DNA of 64,000 nt from Sisyra terminalis (taxonomy: Eukaryota; Arthropoda; Insecta; Neuroptera; Sisyridae). Both the position numbers and the translations under genes were made by a program. The notes beneath the pieces were generated by a model. That model was not told the origin of the DNA, did no database searches, and saw only the letters and a list, made by a program, of their open reading frames with translations. Positions 36,180-47,860 of this stretch are shown here, piece after piece (position 1 is the stretch's first letter; the number at the start of each line of letters is the position of its first letter). The stretch spans positions 45,767,050 through 45,831,049 of the forward strand of contig OY292277.1 in the NCBI GenBank assembly GCA_958496175.1, given 5' to 3'.

Positions 36180-37980
36180 TTAGTGAAGTATTTTTCATTG
36201 AGCTTTGCATTTTTTTTTCTTCTAAATCGTTCCGTATTTTGATTGTCTCGAAAAAGACGTTTTGAAAAGCCGTAAAACATTTCAATAAAAAGCTTTGATG
36301 ATCTTCTTTTTATGAAACATAAATATTTTTATTTGGAAATGTGATTTTTTTGTTGTTGCTTTTCTTTTCACAGTATGTCCGTCCATCGTTTGAATGACAA
36401 TCTCTCGTTTTTATTTTTATGTTTCGACTTGTCTTTTTCTGACGAATAACTTACGAATGACGACGACAACGTCTTCCATCTGTATGGATATCAATAACTG
36501 ATATATAGTACGAGGGTTGTACGGTATGGTATTATGGTATTGAATGTACATAGAACGCAATGATGGTGTTTGTTGAGCGCATATCATGTCATATTACTAA
36601 CTTATAGTCCATACGAATGTGAGGACGACCGACCCTATGAGAGACAGGGGTGGATTTGAGCATTGGTGGTCATGTTGCAAAGGAATATTAAGAACGAATA
36701 AGAGTGTATGTCCGTGGGGCATCGAGAGGGAATGTCGGTTCGACACAGGGGATGAATAGTGCAAGGGATGGGATGGTATTAGATTTCAACAGAAGTCTGT
36801 GTTTGTTATTCCGATTTTGCTTTCAGCTTCTTCCACAGATTATATTGTCTTTGAAATGTGTGAATTCTTCATACTATACCATCAGGTCTTACCAGTGGTA
36901 CTGAATGTCAGTAGCGGACCAGCTTTTTTTTCCAAGTATTTTGATTTCTCTTTGCGTCTGCGACAAAAATCACAGGGAACAAAAATCATCCCCTGTTCTC
37001 CCTACACATACAGATATAAAATGGGGTTGAATTCGTACAAAGCCAACACGATTTTCATATAAGCAAGCAACTTTCTGTCTTACTCATTCTCCCATCTATT
37101 CCCCACATGTATATATATATATCCTGTAATGCAACCGGGATCGAATCTGTATGTGTCTAGAATTTCTTGTTTGAAATTTCAAACGTCATGAAAAATTCTA
37201 CGACAAGGGTTATGTAAATATCCACTTTCGAGAGAAAAGAATCCAAACAGATGTGGTAATATTATATTGAAATTTCTTCCTCGTGCTCACGCCTCGCATT
37301 TTTCACATTCAACTCGGAGATTTCCACCAAAAAAAAATAAGGAAAATCCATCACTTCCATCAAACCACAACACGCCACCTTGACTTATTCCGGGGGTTAA
37401 TTATTATCGCGAAAATTAACTTTGTAAACTCGTGCCGAAAATATCAAATCCCGATCGAAACGAAAGCTGGCCTATTTTATGATGACTTAATTTAAATTTT
37501 TAATAACATAAGATTAATGCGCGGAAATTATTCGTGCGTGGATTCAGGAAAATTTTCTAAGACGCCAAGGGTATTGGCTTACCGTTACCGGGTTACCGGG
37601 GTTGAACACTTCGGATGAGTTTCATCCGAAATTGATGTGTTATCTCTCTGTTGATTTCATACACAAATATAATGTTTAATTTAAATTATCATTCAGAGAT
37701 GTCATCGTTTCGGCACAACCCCTCTAGTTTCCACCCCGTTGCATTTCGAATAGCAGTATTTCGAATGGATGCACACGCTGGAGTGCCCTAATACTAACAC
37801 TTTATTCCCGTGTTTTTGGCCTAGTGAGCTTTCGTATTTCGACCGTGACGAAATGAGACTTGATGGGAGAAAATTGGCGTTGTGTTCAAATGTAATAATT
37901 GCACGTCATACTGTTAAATATTCACCCTACATGCTTGATATGAAGCTTGAAATTCCAACGATTCGGTAATTGAAAATAAA
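36180..37980. other. GC-richer island 9
   Basis: It contains TTGAGCTTTGC (36198), AAAAAGCTTTGATG (36289), GACGACGACAACGTC (36458), CAGGGGATGAATAG (36747), GGGATGGGATGG (36764), TCATCCCCTG (36987), a CCGTTACCGGGTTACCGGGG repeat (37582) and GTGAGCTTTCG (37825). Small frames on the plus strand (36704-37062) have no recognisable domains. Confidence 0.45.
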
Positions 37981-39901
37981 CATTAATAACTAAAGTTGAA
38001 CTTTAGATTTTCAAAATGCAAAATTCTTCGGAATCTGCTATGTAAAAATGAGTGGAGACGTGTGGGTTTGGCCAAAACTTGACGACAGCTGGACCACTTA
38101 GACCCATTTTGGGCTTTAAATATTAGTAGAAGGTAAAGGAAGGTTTAAAAGGTGGGAAAACAGAAATAAATTGTAAGGAAAATTGTAAAAACAATAAAAA
38201 AAATTCTTCATATAAAGAATTAATACCTGCCAAATAGGCCAAATAGGCAGAGCAGACGCTGACACCAATAAATATTTGACAACAAACGAAAATGTAATTT
38301 CTTGGCTTTGTGATTTTGCAAAAATACTGTCATTTACTTATTATTTATTGTAATCTATAACAATTCGTGAAATAACAATCATCTATCAATATTGTAAGGC
38401 ATTAAAATACAGCAGTGAATATACTGGGAAATTTTGTTCTGGTGGAAAAGTAAAATTGCAACAATTAATCCTACCACCAGATCCAAAACGCTAATTAGTT
38501 TATGGGATAGGAAATGATTCTAAAAACTCCTTGGCCAATATTCAAAAATATAACTGTTGATTTTAAATGATATCGTTTGGCGCATAAAACAAATATTATG
38601 TTTATGGAAGTACTGAAGAAAATAGGAACATTCCCAGTAAGCTTCCAGTCCCTGGATAATAATAACCTTAGGATCGAATTGGCCAAAAGAATAATACAAT
38701 TTCGAGGGATAAAAAATATTCAAAAATAAAAATACGTATAGAAATATCTATGTATGTCTTTAAACTCATAAATAGATGAGAATTTAAGGATTTTTTCAAT
38801 GCATATGAGTTATAACATATTTAATATTTTCATAGGTGTAAATCTAAATAAGTAAAATATAAACTGAATTAATTTAATTGTTAATAATTATGGTTATAGT
38901 AGTTAAAAATGTAGGACTTAATTTTCGCAATTCAATTTTAGGTGGTACGAAGTTCACCGAGTCCTCTGCAATTATATAAAAAAATATTTGCATATAATAT
39001 AATCAGGTACATATCAATTGTAACGCAGGGAATTTATAAATCCTTTATTTTTAAAAGTATTTAATATTATTACCAAACACAAAAGAATTTAATGAAACCA
39101 TAAAATTAAATTTGAAATTTGGTTTGTTTACAAAAACATTAAAAATATTATTAAATTGTACATACATACGAAAAATTCAAGTATATGCTCAACTGTTGAT
39201 ATGAAATAACATTGTAAACGCTTGAAGGCCAAAATGAGAGAATGGCAAGTATAAATATGTCGTTTAAAGAATCTGAACCAGTTTGAGGTATTTATTATTT
39301 GTTGTCAATTATAATAACATTAACACCGCTTTCCGATTCCATGAATAACAACTTTGACACTGCATTTTTCTCATTACCATATTATCTATTATCGCCAGTT
39401 GAGAGCAGGTAAAATTCTTTTAAATTTCACACCTGTTTGGAATTTGAACAGTTTTGTTCAAAATATTGATCATTATGGAACAAAGGTCGATGAAATTTAA
39501 TCTCAATTTTTGGCTACCTGAATTTTATCGTACAATTCAAGAACAGATTATTCGATTTCGATAATATTTTGTTTTCAGGTACATCTTAGTGTTTCGCCTA
39601 TAAACAAAGTATAATGAAGGTCCCAAACAAGTCTTATCTTAATAGTTGTGCCAATATTTTATTCTGATTTTACTTATGCTTCCAATTTAAAGACTGCTTT
39701 ACGGATTTAATAGAAACTTTGTAATCAAGTTCAACTATTTTTTTTTCAGAAGAACAGGTTGCCTATTTACGTTTAATTATTAATAATAAAAGTAGCATTC
39801 AGAGGAAGATCGATTTAAAAAATAAACGGACACCCATTAATTGAATATATATTGGACCCTTAAATTAAATATCTATGATCTTGTTTTAGATGTCGAAAAA
39901 T
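37981..39901. other. AT-rich unassigned stretch
   Basis: About 1.9 kb with no recognised element. A short duplication, CCAAATAGG twice at 38230-38248, is the only local repeat noticed. Confidence 0.35.
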
Positions 39902-40163
39902 CAGGGGTGGCCAACCCAAATGATATTGCGGGCCACTATGGAAATGCATTATAACTTTGTAAGCCAATTTTGAACTTATATCTCAAATTTTCCATACTTA
40001 ATTTAGATACACTGAAAACATTTTATATATATATTGGTTTTCACCACTGTGGTCATTGCAAAATGTATACATTTTATAAAAGTCTGATGCATTTTGCGAG
40101 TCGAAAATATTGTCAAGGTGTGCCTTATGCGGTCCGCGGGTTGGCCACCTTTGACAACCTCTG
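39902..40163. mobile_element. hAT-like MITE
   Basis: The left end CAGGGGTGGCCAACCC and right end (complement) CAGAGGTTGTCAAAGG, followed by GTGGCCAACCCGCGG, form imperfect TIRs around 262 bp, with GCGGGCC near each end as in many hAT MITEs. An 8-bp target duplication is not convincing (CGAAAAAT versus ATTTAAAT). Confidence 0.6.
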
Positions 40164-40195
40164 ATTTAAATAAACAATGAATAATCTATCTTTGA

Positions 40196-40621
40196 TCTAC
40201 ATATATAAAATTATTATATTGGTTTGGGTAGATTTCAAAAGTTCAAAAAGTTCTGCATTGATTTAGTTCAAATTTTGTCAGGATATACAATCCGCTTCAA
40301 ATATTGTTTTTATTATTTTTTTGCGTCAAAAACATACCTTTGACCGCAAAAAAACGTCTTTTTCATCGGCCAATACAATAGCCACTAATTGTCAAAACTT
40401 CATTGTTATAATTGTGCAGTGATTTTTAGAGGTAGAGAAAATTTTCTTAAAACGTAATTGACAGAAGTATATCTCGAAGGTAAGTTATAATTGGTACATC
40501 GAGGGATGCTGCGGATTGATAAGGGAGTTAATTCTAATAATTGAGAAGCTTTTTTTGCTAAATTAAATTTATTTATTTACAAGAATTGGCTGACAGGACA
40601 ACGTCTGTCGAGTTCAGCTAG
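40196..40621 (+). mobile_element. Short Helitron (same family as 7360-8384)
   Basis: The 5' end is A|TCTACATATATAAAA. The 3' end is GACAG-GACAACGT-CTGTC hairpin, GAGTTCAG, CTAG|T. The last about 170 bp share GAAGGTAAGTTATAA, GGATGCTGCGG and TTATTTATTTACA with the minus-strand element at 7360. At about 426 bp it is a minimal derivative. Confidence 0.7.
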
Positions 40622-41600
40622 TATTCAAATATTTTTGGCCAAATCCTCTGAACTTACAACTTCAAATTGTCGTTTCTACATAATAATTCGATCCCTGATT
40701 TCAGGGACGCCAGTCTTTAGTTAGAAGTAAAATTCTCAGGAGCTTACGAAAATATAAACCCGGAACAGTTTTCATTTTTAATATACTCAAAATTGCAATT
40801 AGTCATTACGAAAATATGACATAGTATTAATTGCAATGGTAAATACTCATGCGTAAATATTTTTCCCATTACCAAAAACGATTATCTTTGATCTTTAATC
40901 AAATGTGCCAATGATTCTTTCATGCAACATGTCTCTTTCATTCGTTGGCATCGTTAAATATTTCATTCAAGTATGAATTTCAAAGCGAAAAGAATATTTG
41001 AAGGGTTGAAGAGGTTTCAGGTGCGTGAGTCAATATTTAAACGGCCGACATGGGGGTGAATTAGAGTTTTAAACGGGAAAAGTAAAATATCATTATGAAT
41101 TATGTTCTTGTTCTTGTACAAAGGGATTAAATTGTTAAATTAAATGATACTTGATTTTACGGCTGTTGCCTTTGAACAATGTTTATGGCCGTTAATTTAC
41201 CTTTATAAATAGAAAGAGGGCACGAAAATTGCGATCTCGATTTTCCCCGAATAAGATTAGCATGTTTTCAACTCTTTTTTTTGGCTTCACCAATTACACT
41301 CTCGTGAATCCCCTCGTTTAAGTGTGGCGATTTAAAAAATTAACACCACATTTATCGTTTTAATTTTCGATGATGTAAAACCAAAAAAAAATAATTGGAT
41401 TGAGATTTTTTTTTGGATTAAATGAAACAGGAAAACTGGGTTTGATCTCATTGAAAATTGATTTGTAGAACGAGGCCAGTTCAAATTTTATGTGCAACGA
41501 ATCTTGAAGTTGAATTTTGAAAAACGTTTCGTGATTTGCATGTTTTGGAACAAGAAACCAGTTTTCCAGCTATTTATTTATAGATAAGTCAGTTCGTTCT
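40622..41600. other. Weak GC-richer island 10
   Basis: GAGGTTTCAGGTGCGTGAG (41010) and ACGGCCGACATGGGGGTGAA (41041) mark a short island near 40970-41340. No gene is recognised. Confidence 0.3.
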
Positions 41601-42055
41601 CAATATTTATATCTGCTTACATATTTTAAGACTGCAGAATTCAAATCAGAAAACTTTGAATTGTAGCGAAATTTTACAGTGCATTTCTTTGAGTTTTACA
41701 TCAAAAGAATAGTTCATCGTAAAATTATTACATAATTTTTGTGTCAATTAAAAACTAAAAGTAAGTAGTATAGTAGTTAAAAAATAAATTGTTATAGCTT
41801 TCGATTTTTGGATTAAAATATACTTCAATCAAGACCAATCCTATCAGGTGTGCGATGGCCAAAATAGGGGGCGCATCCCCCCACTTATAGTTATATCATA
41901 CAAATTTTTCTTGAAATTTGTAAAAAATAATAAAAGCTTTAAACTTTAAATAAAAATTGAGGTAAGCCAACGAAAAAAGAAAATGAGAATCGAAAATCGA
42001 GTGTTGGAATTCAAATTTTAGTATTCAATTCGCTTGCGAGATAAAGACAGGTGTT

Positions 42056-42330
42056 AAGTGGGTGAACCTTGGAGAAAACGTTTTCAAAGACAGCCAATAA
42101 CAGCTGTAAGATCGAATATTAGTGTGCAAACCAAGTAGAAAACAAAGAGAGGGCGTTTCCACAAACAGTCAATCACAGCTGAATGATTGAATATCAGTGG
42201 GCGAACCTTGAAGAAAATGTTAAGAGGGCGTTTCCAACAACAGTCAATCGCAGCTATGTGATCGTAAATCACTTGGCGAACCAAGCAGAAAACAAAGAAA
42301 GCGCGTTCTTACCATTACCTAATTGCAACT
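42056..42330. repeat. ~70-bp minisatellite, about 4 units
   Basis: Units share GGCGAACC(T/A)(T/A)G, GAGGGCGTTTCC, AACAGTCAATC and CAGCT. They start near 42058, 42124, 42196 and 42274 and diverge from each other by small indels. The 66-codon minus frame here is only repeat translation. Confidence 0.75.
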
Positions 42331-42950
42331 GGATATCACTTAAGATGTAGAGGATTATACCGAAAACTTTAACCAAAAAAAAAAAAAAATTATGATGGTT
42401 TTTGGAAATGCACTTTATCCTGTTACATTAAGATTTTTTAAAATTATTTTTTAAGTTCGCTTTACAACTACTAAGGTCTTTAGCGAATCTAGAGTTAAAA
42501 AGAATTCAAAAATATGAAATATTTACAATTTTTTCGATTTGAAATCGAATCCAGCACCTATCAGAGCGGACAGAATATCTAAAGTCACAGAAAAAATCAC
42601 CGACGAAAAATTTAGAGTAAAGTATACAGTTTATTGTGGAGAAATATAGATAGTGAAAATGACGAAAGAAAATATACAAAGAATTATAAATCCATTAAAG
42701 CTAGAAAAAGCTAAGTAGCTACAAAGTAAGTGCCACATTTTAAGACTAAAGTTTTCATAACTGCAATGAATTGTTCAAAATAAAAATTTATATTTTATTA
42801 AAACTTTTAATACATAATTAAGGGCGTTTAAGACGAAGATTTAGGAGTATAAGAAATATTTTTATTTTACTAAGATAAAGTAAAATAATTTGAATAAAAA
42901 GCTTTTTTAGACACTAAGTAAAATTAATCATTAAATCAGTAATATTGTAG
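42331..42950. other. AT-rich unassigned stretch
   Basis: There is an A13 run near 42376. Nothing else was noticed. Confidence 0.3.
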
Positions 42951-42959
42951 CCAAATTAT

Positions 42960-42998
42960 TATGTTACGCCGATGAAGTCACGGGTATCAGTCATTAGA
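42960..42998 (+). mobile_element. Decayed Helitron 3' end
   Basis: ACGCCGATGAAGTCACGGGT, ATCAG, TCATTAG resembles the terminus at 12550-12588 but has an interrupted CTAG. Confidence 0.3.
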
Positions 42999-44079
42999 TT
43001 AATAAAATCGTTTAAGTGGTATCCACTATCAAAGTTGAACATCTTAATTATCATTTTTTTTCCACTAATAAACAAATACTTTCGAATTTTTCCAATAAAA
43101 ACATTGCCAGGAAAATCATTTAAGGATCCAATTAATTAGAGCTTTTAAGTTTATGTAGAATCTGTGCTTGGTTTTAATTCATCTTTACTAATAATTGTAT
43201 TATTTTTTTCATGTAAATATAAAAAAAAACACAAGTGCATTAAAGAGGATAATATAAAAGACAGTTTAAGTACTCTTTGCTTTGAATTTGGGGACATAAA
43301 CGCAAAATTTGCAATGATTAATATAACTGAAATTTTAATTATAAAAAGCCAATAATTGTTATTTTTTTTAATTTCAGTGGATTCGGAATTCCAAGGGAAT
43401 TTCTCAGTATTAAGTCCGGAAGTGGTAACAAGTAGAAATTTTGATCAAATTTCCTTTAAAAAATTGGTTAAAAGGATAAAGCAATACTGAGCTATTTTAT
43501 ACATATTCTATTAAACTTATAATTCTATGTAGTTTAAACATAAAGTGTTAAGTTTATATTAAACCCAATCCAATCTATAAGCTCAAAAAATTAAGGAGAA
43601 AGTGAATTTTTCGAAAATTTTTGTCAAGATTCCTGATTTTCTAGAATGAATTAATTCTCTGACTATCCAGATTTCTACTAAGAGCTTGTCTTTTGAAAGT
43701 CTTCAAATTTTACTCAATTTCCATTTTTCTTAGCAATTGATTTACAAAAATTATGATTCGTTTATTTGACACCTCATTTTCGTTGTCTTTTCTTTGAGAA
43801 GATACAATAAAGGAACTCACCTAAAGCCACTAAAAATTTATTTTGATTATAATAAACCATCGCTATATAACAACTACGGTCTTCAGTGACTCTAGGGTTA
43901 ATAAGAATCAGTAATCGAGGATTATCGAAAATTTGCTCAATACGAAGATCAAACCCCACAAAAACCAATTTTAGAGCGACCACGATGATCACTAAGCCTC
44001 CAGTAGGCTCTTCTATAAAAGATTATTGCAGTTAAATTTTCCAACTAAGCAAAGTTTACCAAATTAATTAATAATAATG
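42999..44079. other. AT-rich stretch with weak exon-like signal
   Basis: ATTTTTTTTAATTTCAG (to 43377) is a good plus-strand acceptor. The following frame reads DSEFQGNFSVLSPEVVTSRN to a stop near 43490, but no donor or upstream exon is convincing. Confidence 0.2.
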
Positions 44080-44215
44080 CATGTCCTATGACTTAATTTC
44101 TTTCTTGATTACGACGCGATTCAACAGTTTTTGGTTGTCATCATCAGGCATTTTAATTGAGTCATAGAACATACTTTAATTGTGACTGGGAAATAATAAA
44201 AAAATATTTATCAAT
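44080..44215 (-). mobile_element. Penelope-type terminal repeat with degenerate ribozyme
   Basis: Minus-oriented pLTR piece (TCCTATGACTTAATTTCTTT) runs into a hammerhead, then into a plus-oriented remnant (TTAATTGAGTCATAGAACAT, TGTGACTGGGAAATAAT). It is a more decayed, partly deleted version of the inverted pair at 18.24-18.52 kb. Confidence 0.65.
44108..44152 (-). ncRNA. Degenerate hammerhead ribozyme
   Basis: CTGATGA is intact and C17 is present, but GAAA reads GAAT, breaking the essential A15.1-U16.1 pair. Stem II (GACA/TGTT) is shortened and stem I has a mismatch. Predicted inactive. Confidence 0.65.
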
Positions 44216-44323
44216 GTTAAAGTTTCCCAAACTAATCATATAGCGATCTACATAAAGTTGAATTAAATGGTATAAACTCGAAAAAATTTATAGTATTAGC
44301 ATTTTGGCGATCTTTGCTATTAA

Positions 44324-44660
44324 CAGGCCAATTGAAAAATCCTCGGTCTACCATAGTAAAACATATTTTTTTGGCAAAATTCGATTTTATTATTCAACAT
44401 AGTTGCCTTCGAGGGCGATACAGCGATTATAGCGATCTTCCAACTTTTTGATACCATTTTTGCTTCAAAATAGGCCTCAGTTTCGGCGATTATTTCTTCA
44501 TTGGCGATAAATTTCTTTTCAGTGAGCATTCTTTTGAGATCTGAGAACAGGAAAAAGTCGCTGAGGACCAAATCTGGCGAATACGGTGGATCCAGAAGCA
44601 ATTCGAAGCGCAATTCATGCAATTTTGCCATTTTTTTCATTGATTTGTGAAACTAATATA
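44324..44660 (-). pseudogene. mariner transposase C-terminal fragment
   Basis: Minus strand: MKKMAKLHELRFELLLDPPY, SPDLVLSDFFLFSDLKRML and NEEIIAETEAYFEAK carry the third catalytic Asp region (YSPDLxxSDF) of mariner. After a small frameshifting deletion the native frame resumes GIKKLEDRYNRCIALEGNYV, ending E-stop at 44391-44393. About 70 bp further, ACAGGCCAATTGAAAAATCC (44324 on, preceded by TA) looks like the mariner TIR. The N-terminal two thirds and other TIR are gone. Confidence 0.85.
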
Positions 44661-44913
44661 GTTAACAACAACTATACATTCTGAAGTTACCATTTTAGGC
44701 CTTTTGATCGATCGAACTTTCTTTAGTACCAAAATTATTTAATATTTTATTCCAATAGATACAGATTTATGATTGAACTTTCTGATCCTTGAATTTGAAT
44801 TTGCAAATACCATTTAGCCTCTCGGAAGACGATCGATGATCATTTTCTTCAATCAAGAAGGGCATCGCCTTAATTTGTGCCAATTTTGGAAAAAAATATT
44901 TTTTCTTTTATAG

Positions 44914-45285
44914 GAATGGGGTGCCAGAAGTATTGCTGGAATACATGGAAAAACAAAAAGGCCATAGAGTACAAAAAAATCGCAATTGTTTCATGGCTAG
45001 TTCGGAAACTTTTCAGACAACCCCCAATGCTTATCGATACAATATCGTAGCAAATAACACCGTAGAAATAACAAATCCAACATTTACGATTTTTCTTCTT
45101 ATGATCTTGGACATGGTCCAAATCCGCATCATTTTAACGACGCTAATGCAATAATGCAAAAATGCTCTGCTGAAAATCTCACGAAAGCTCCTAGAGCTTT
45201 TGGACACTATAGGAGCGCCTACAATGTTGACACAAACTGGTGGCTAAAATTAGTGTCGTATCTAAAACCTAGAACAATAATGTAG
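44914..45285 (+). pseudogene. Possible 3'-terminal coding exon with one frameshift
   Basis: A strong acceptor (TTTTTTCTTTTATAG) precedes 44914. Frame 2 reads NGVPEVLLEYMEKQKGHRVQ, KNRNCFMASSETFQTTPNAY and RYNIVANNTVEITNP. At about 45077 the coding-like frame switches to NIYDFSSYDLGHGPNPHHFN, DANAIMQKCSAENLTKAPRA and ends NWWLKLVSYLKPRTIM-stop (45283-45285). Residue composition is balanced, unlike chance frames in this DNA. I do not recognise the family. It could be a nested host gene with an assembly frameshift, a decayed gene copy, or coincidence. No upstream exon was identified, and it lies opposite to the inferred minus-strand host gene. Confidence 0.35.
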
Positions 45286-45289
45286 AGAA

Positions 45290-46460
45290 ACTTGATACAA
45301 AATAATCGAGACATTAAATTCCCATTTCGACTATTTCGACAATTTCATTTCAGTCGAAATTGTTATTAAGTTAGTGGAAATGTGTATGAGTGTAAAAACG
45401 GATTGACGTTGAAGGGATTGAATGATGAACACGACTGAGAATAACCCCGCCGCACACCACCCCCAACGAGGGGGTGAGATTGGTGTGGTGGTGAACAGAT
45501 AGAACTAGTGCATGTTTATTACCCCCTCATCAAATTATTTCACTATCGTGCACCGAGAGCAAACCGCAGCAAGAAATTTAGGGGTTACAATTAAGTATTT
45601 GATTGTAACAGACTTTGAACAACATGAGGGATGATAAAGTGGCGAGTGTTCACTCTGAAAAGGTACGATAAGGGTTTGACTCTTATTTATAATATAACAC
45701 AGATATAGGGAATGAAGGGGTTGTGCACAACGAATATATTTCCCACTTTGAATTCACCGAATTATTATCAATCTCATAACACATGAAATATGAAAAGAAA
45801 TTCTTATCGCAAGTATTACAAGTTTTAAACGATGTTTATTGCGCAAAGGATTCAAGATTTGCGGTGCCACCTTCATTAGGTTGACGGCTTTTATAATTCC
45901 ATTAAAACCCACACTCACGTACATTGGCATATAAAAGCAGATTTCGATCTAATGGGATGAACCGAAAGAACAATCTCACTTCTTCGGCCATTTAATGGTA
46001 TCGTTTCGGTCAATTCGGGTTTCGACGAACCTTTATTGTTTGAAATTAATCCCAATTCCATAACCTATAATACAGCAATAGTAAAATTAACCGATGATAC
46101 TCATCCCCTCGCTGTGGACATTGGCAACAAAACGAGGTGAGTTTTGGGTTTTCATTCATAATTAAAATTAATTTTCTCACTAATAATTTCAACCTTCAGC
46201 CCTTTAGTCCCTCAGTCTTTTATGTCGTCTCGTCAGTATTAACGAAATGGAATTTTCGAGGGTGGCCAAGGGTTGGGGATGGGCGATGCGAGGTGGCATG
46301 TGTCGACTCTAATCCTGAAAGGATAATTTTGATAAAATTTGGATTATGGTGATCACCCAGTTAAGTCATAAATTTGATGGCTGTTTATCGAGGGAAATAT
46401 GTCTGTCGACATTTTTGCAACCCCTACAGAAAGTTTTTGGGGAACGGGAATTTTCCGATT
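45290..46460. other. GC-richer island 11
   Basis: It contains CCCCGCCGCACACCACCCCC (45446), GAGGGGGTGAG, GAGGGATGATAAAG (45627), GATGGGATGAACCG-like (45955), CTCATCCCCTCGC (46100) and GGGGATGGGCGATGCG (46273). No exon is recognised. The 71-codon frame at 46137 is unconvincing. Confidence 0.45.
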
Positions 46461-46849
46461 AAATAAACGTTATTTTTCTCGTATTTCTCAACTTCAAATC
46501 AAACAAACAAAAATTAAAAATTAATAAGCTTTAATAAGCTATTTAATAAGCTTAACAATAAAAGCTTACAAAAAGAAATGAATCATTCTAAGGATTCTTA
46601 AGATTCATTCTCATTCTAATCTTAAGTATGACATAAGATCACAATTCTCAATATTTCTTCGAAACATTAAACCTAAATTTACGAGTAGAATCAGTAATAT
46701 TTTCCTGAAATTCGCAAAAATCTGACAAGTTAATATTTGGTAATTGGTTGCTTAAGGATGGAAAAACAGTAATACAGAATACCAAATCAATAAGATGGCA
46801 TTCACTTTTAAGAAAAGGTTGAAAATTATGATAAAAATTAAGAAAAAAT

Positions 46850-47580
46850 TAAAATAGAAAATGCAACATTGCTTGATATTGAAGTCCCTAGAAAGAACAA
46901 GTCCATTTTTAATATATTTGCTGTAGATTTTGATTGATTTTTCGGTCCAAAATAGTTCTCATTAGTTCTGGTCTATGTTGACGTGATTGATTCACAGGAA
47001 TACTTAACTTTCGGTATTCCCAAGAGAAATTTCATTATGAGCCGATTTATACGCAACTTAAATACAAAACAAAGTAGAAAATTCAACGTTGCCAGAAACT
47101 AACCGACCTAAAAGGAACTTGAGCCGAAAATTCGGTACTCCTAAAGGTTATGCACGTAAGCGAGGACCAGAACCCTTTTGGCCCAATTTATTCGTGAATT
47201 AAAGTACAAAGTAGAAAATGCAACGTTACCAGATATTGATGTCCCTAAAACGGACATTGTATTTGCTGAAGATTTTGATTGATTTTTTGCGATTTAATTG
47301 GGCCATAATGGTTCTGGTCTACGCTGACGTGCCTAACTCATAAGATTACCCAATTTTAGACTCAAATTTCTTTTAGGTCAGTCAATATCTGGTACCGTTG
47401 TATTTTCTACTTTGGTTTGTATTTAAGTCGCGAATAAATTGACCCATAATGAAAATTTAGCCACAAAAGAAAAAATTAAACCATATTAGAATTGAATTAA
47501 CAAAAAAAAAACACAAATAGAATCAAAAAAAAAAAAGTAGAAAATGCAACGTTACCAGATATTGAACAACATAAAAGGGA
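46850..47580. repeat. Local cluster of GTAGAAAATGCAACGTT repeats
   Basis: Related blocks occur near 46856, 47069, 47212 and 47535 in plus orientation and near 47385-47415 in minus orientation. Each has GAAAA(T)GCAACGTT(G/A)CCAGA, often preceded by TTTATTCG and ACTTAAATACAAA. Several are followed by GATTTTGATTGATTTTT. Possibly the arms of a shuffled foldback element. Confidence 0.65.
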
Positions 47581-47860
47581 CATGAACCCAATTTTCTCTA
47601 TACGGTTTTTATAATTGGTATAGTCGCCATCTATTAAGTAGAGCAATTACATCGTAAATATTGGCTGTTTTTTTTTTCGATTTTTTTTTTTCATATTTAA
47701 GAAAATCAAAACTTGGCAACGAAATTTTATAAGGAAATAAATAAAATATGGTTTTTATTATTTGTTATTACGTCAGATATTTTTTTCTTATTAACACCAG
47801 ATAAAACGTATTGATAGATGTTTGATTTATATGATAAATTGGTCAACAAACATATTGCTT

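Noticed and set aside
44320..44640. Full 106-residue mariner frame as written
   Set aside because: Its C-terminal third is read in a shifted frame; the native mariner end is in another frame and stops at 44391.
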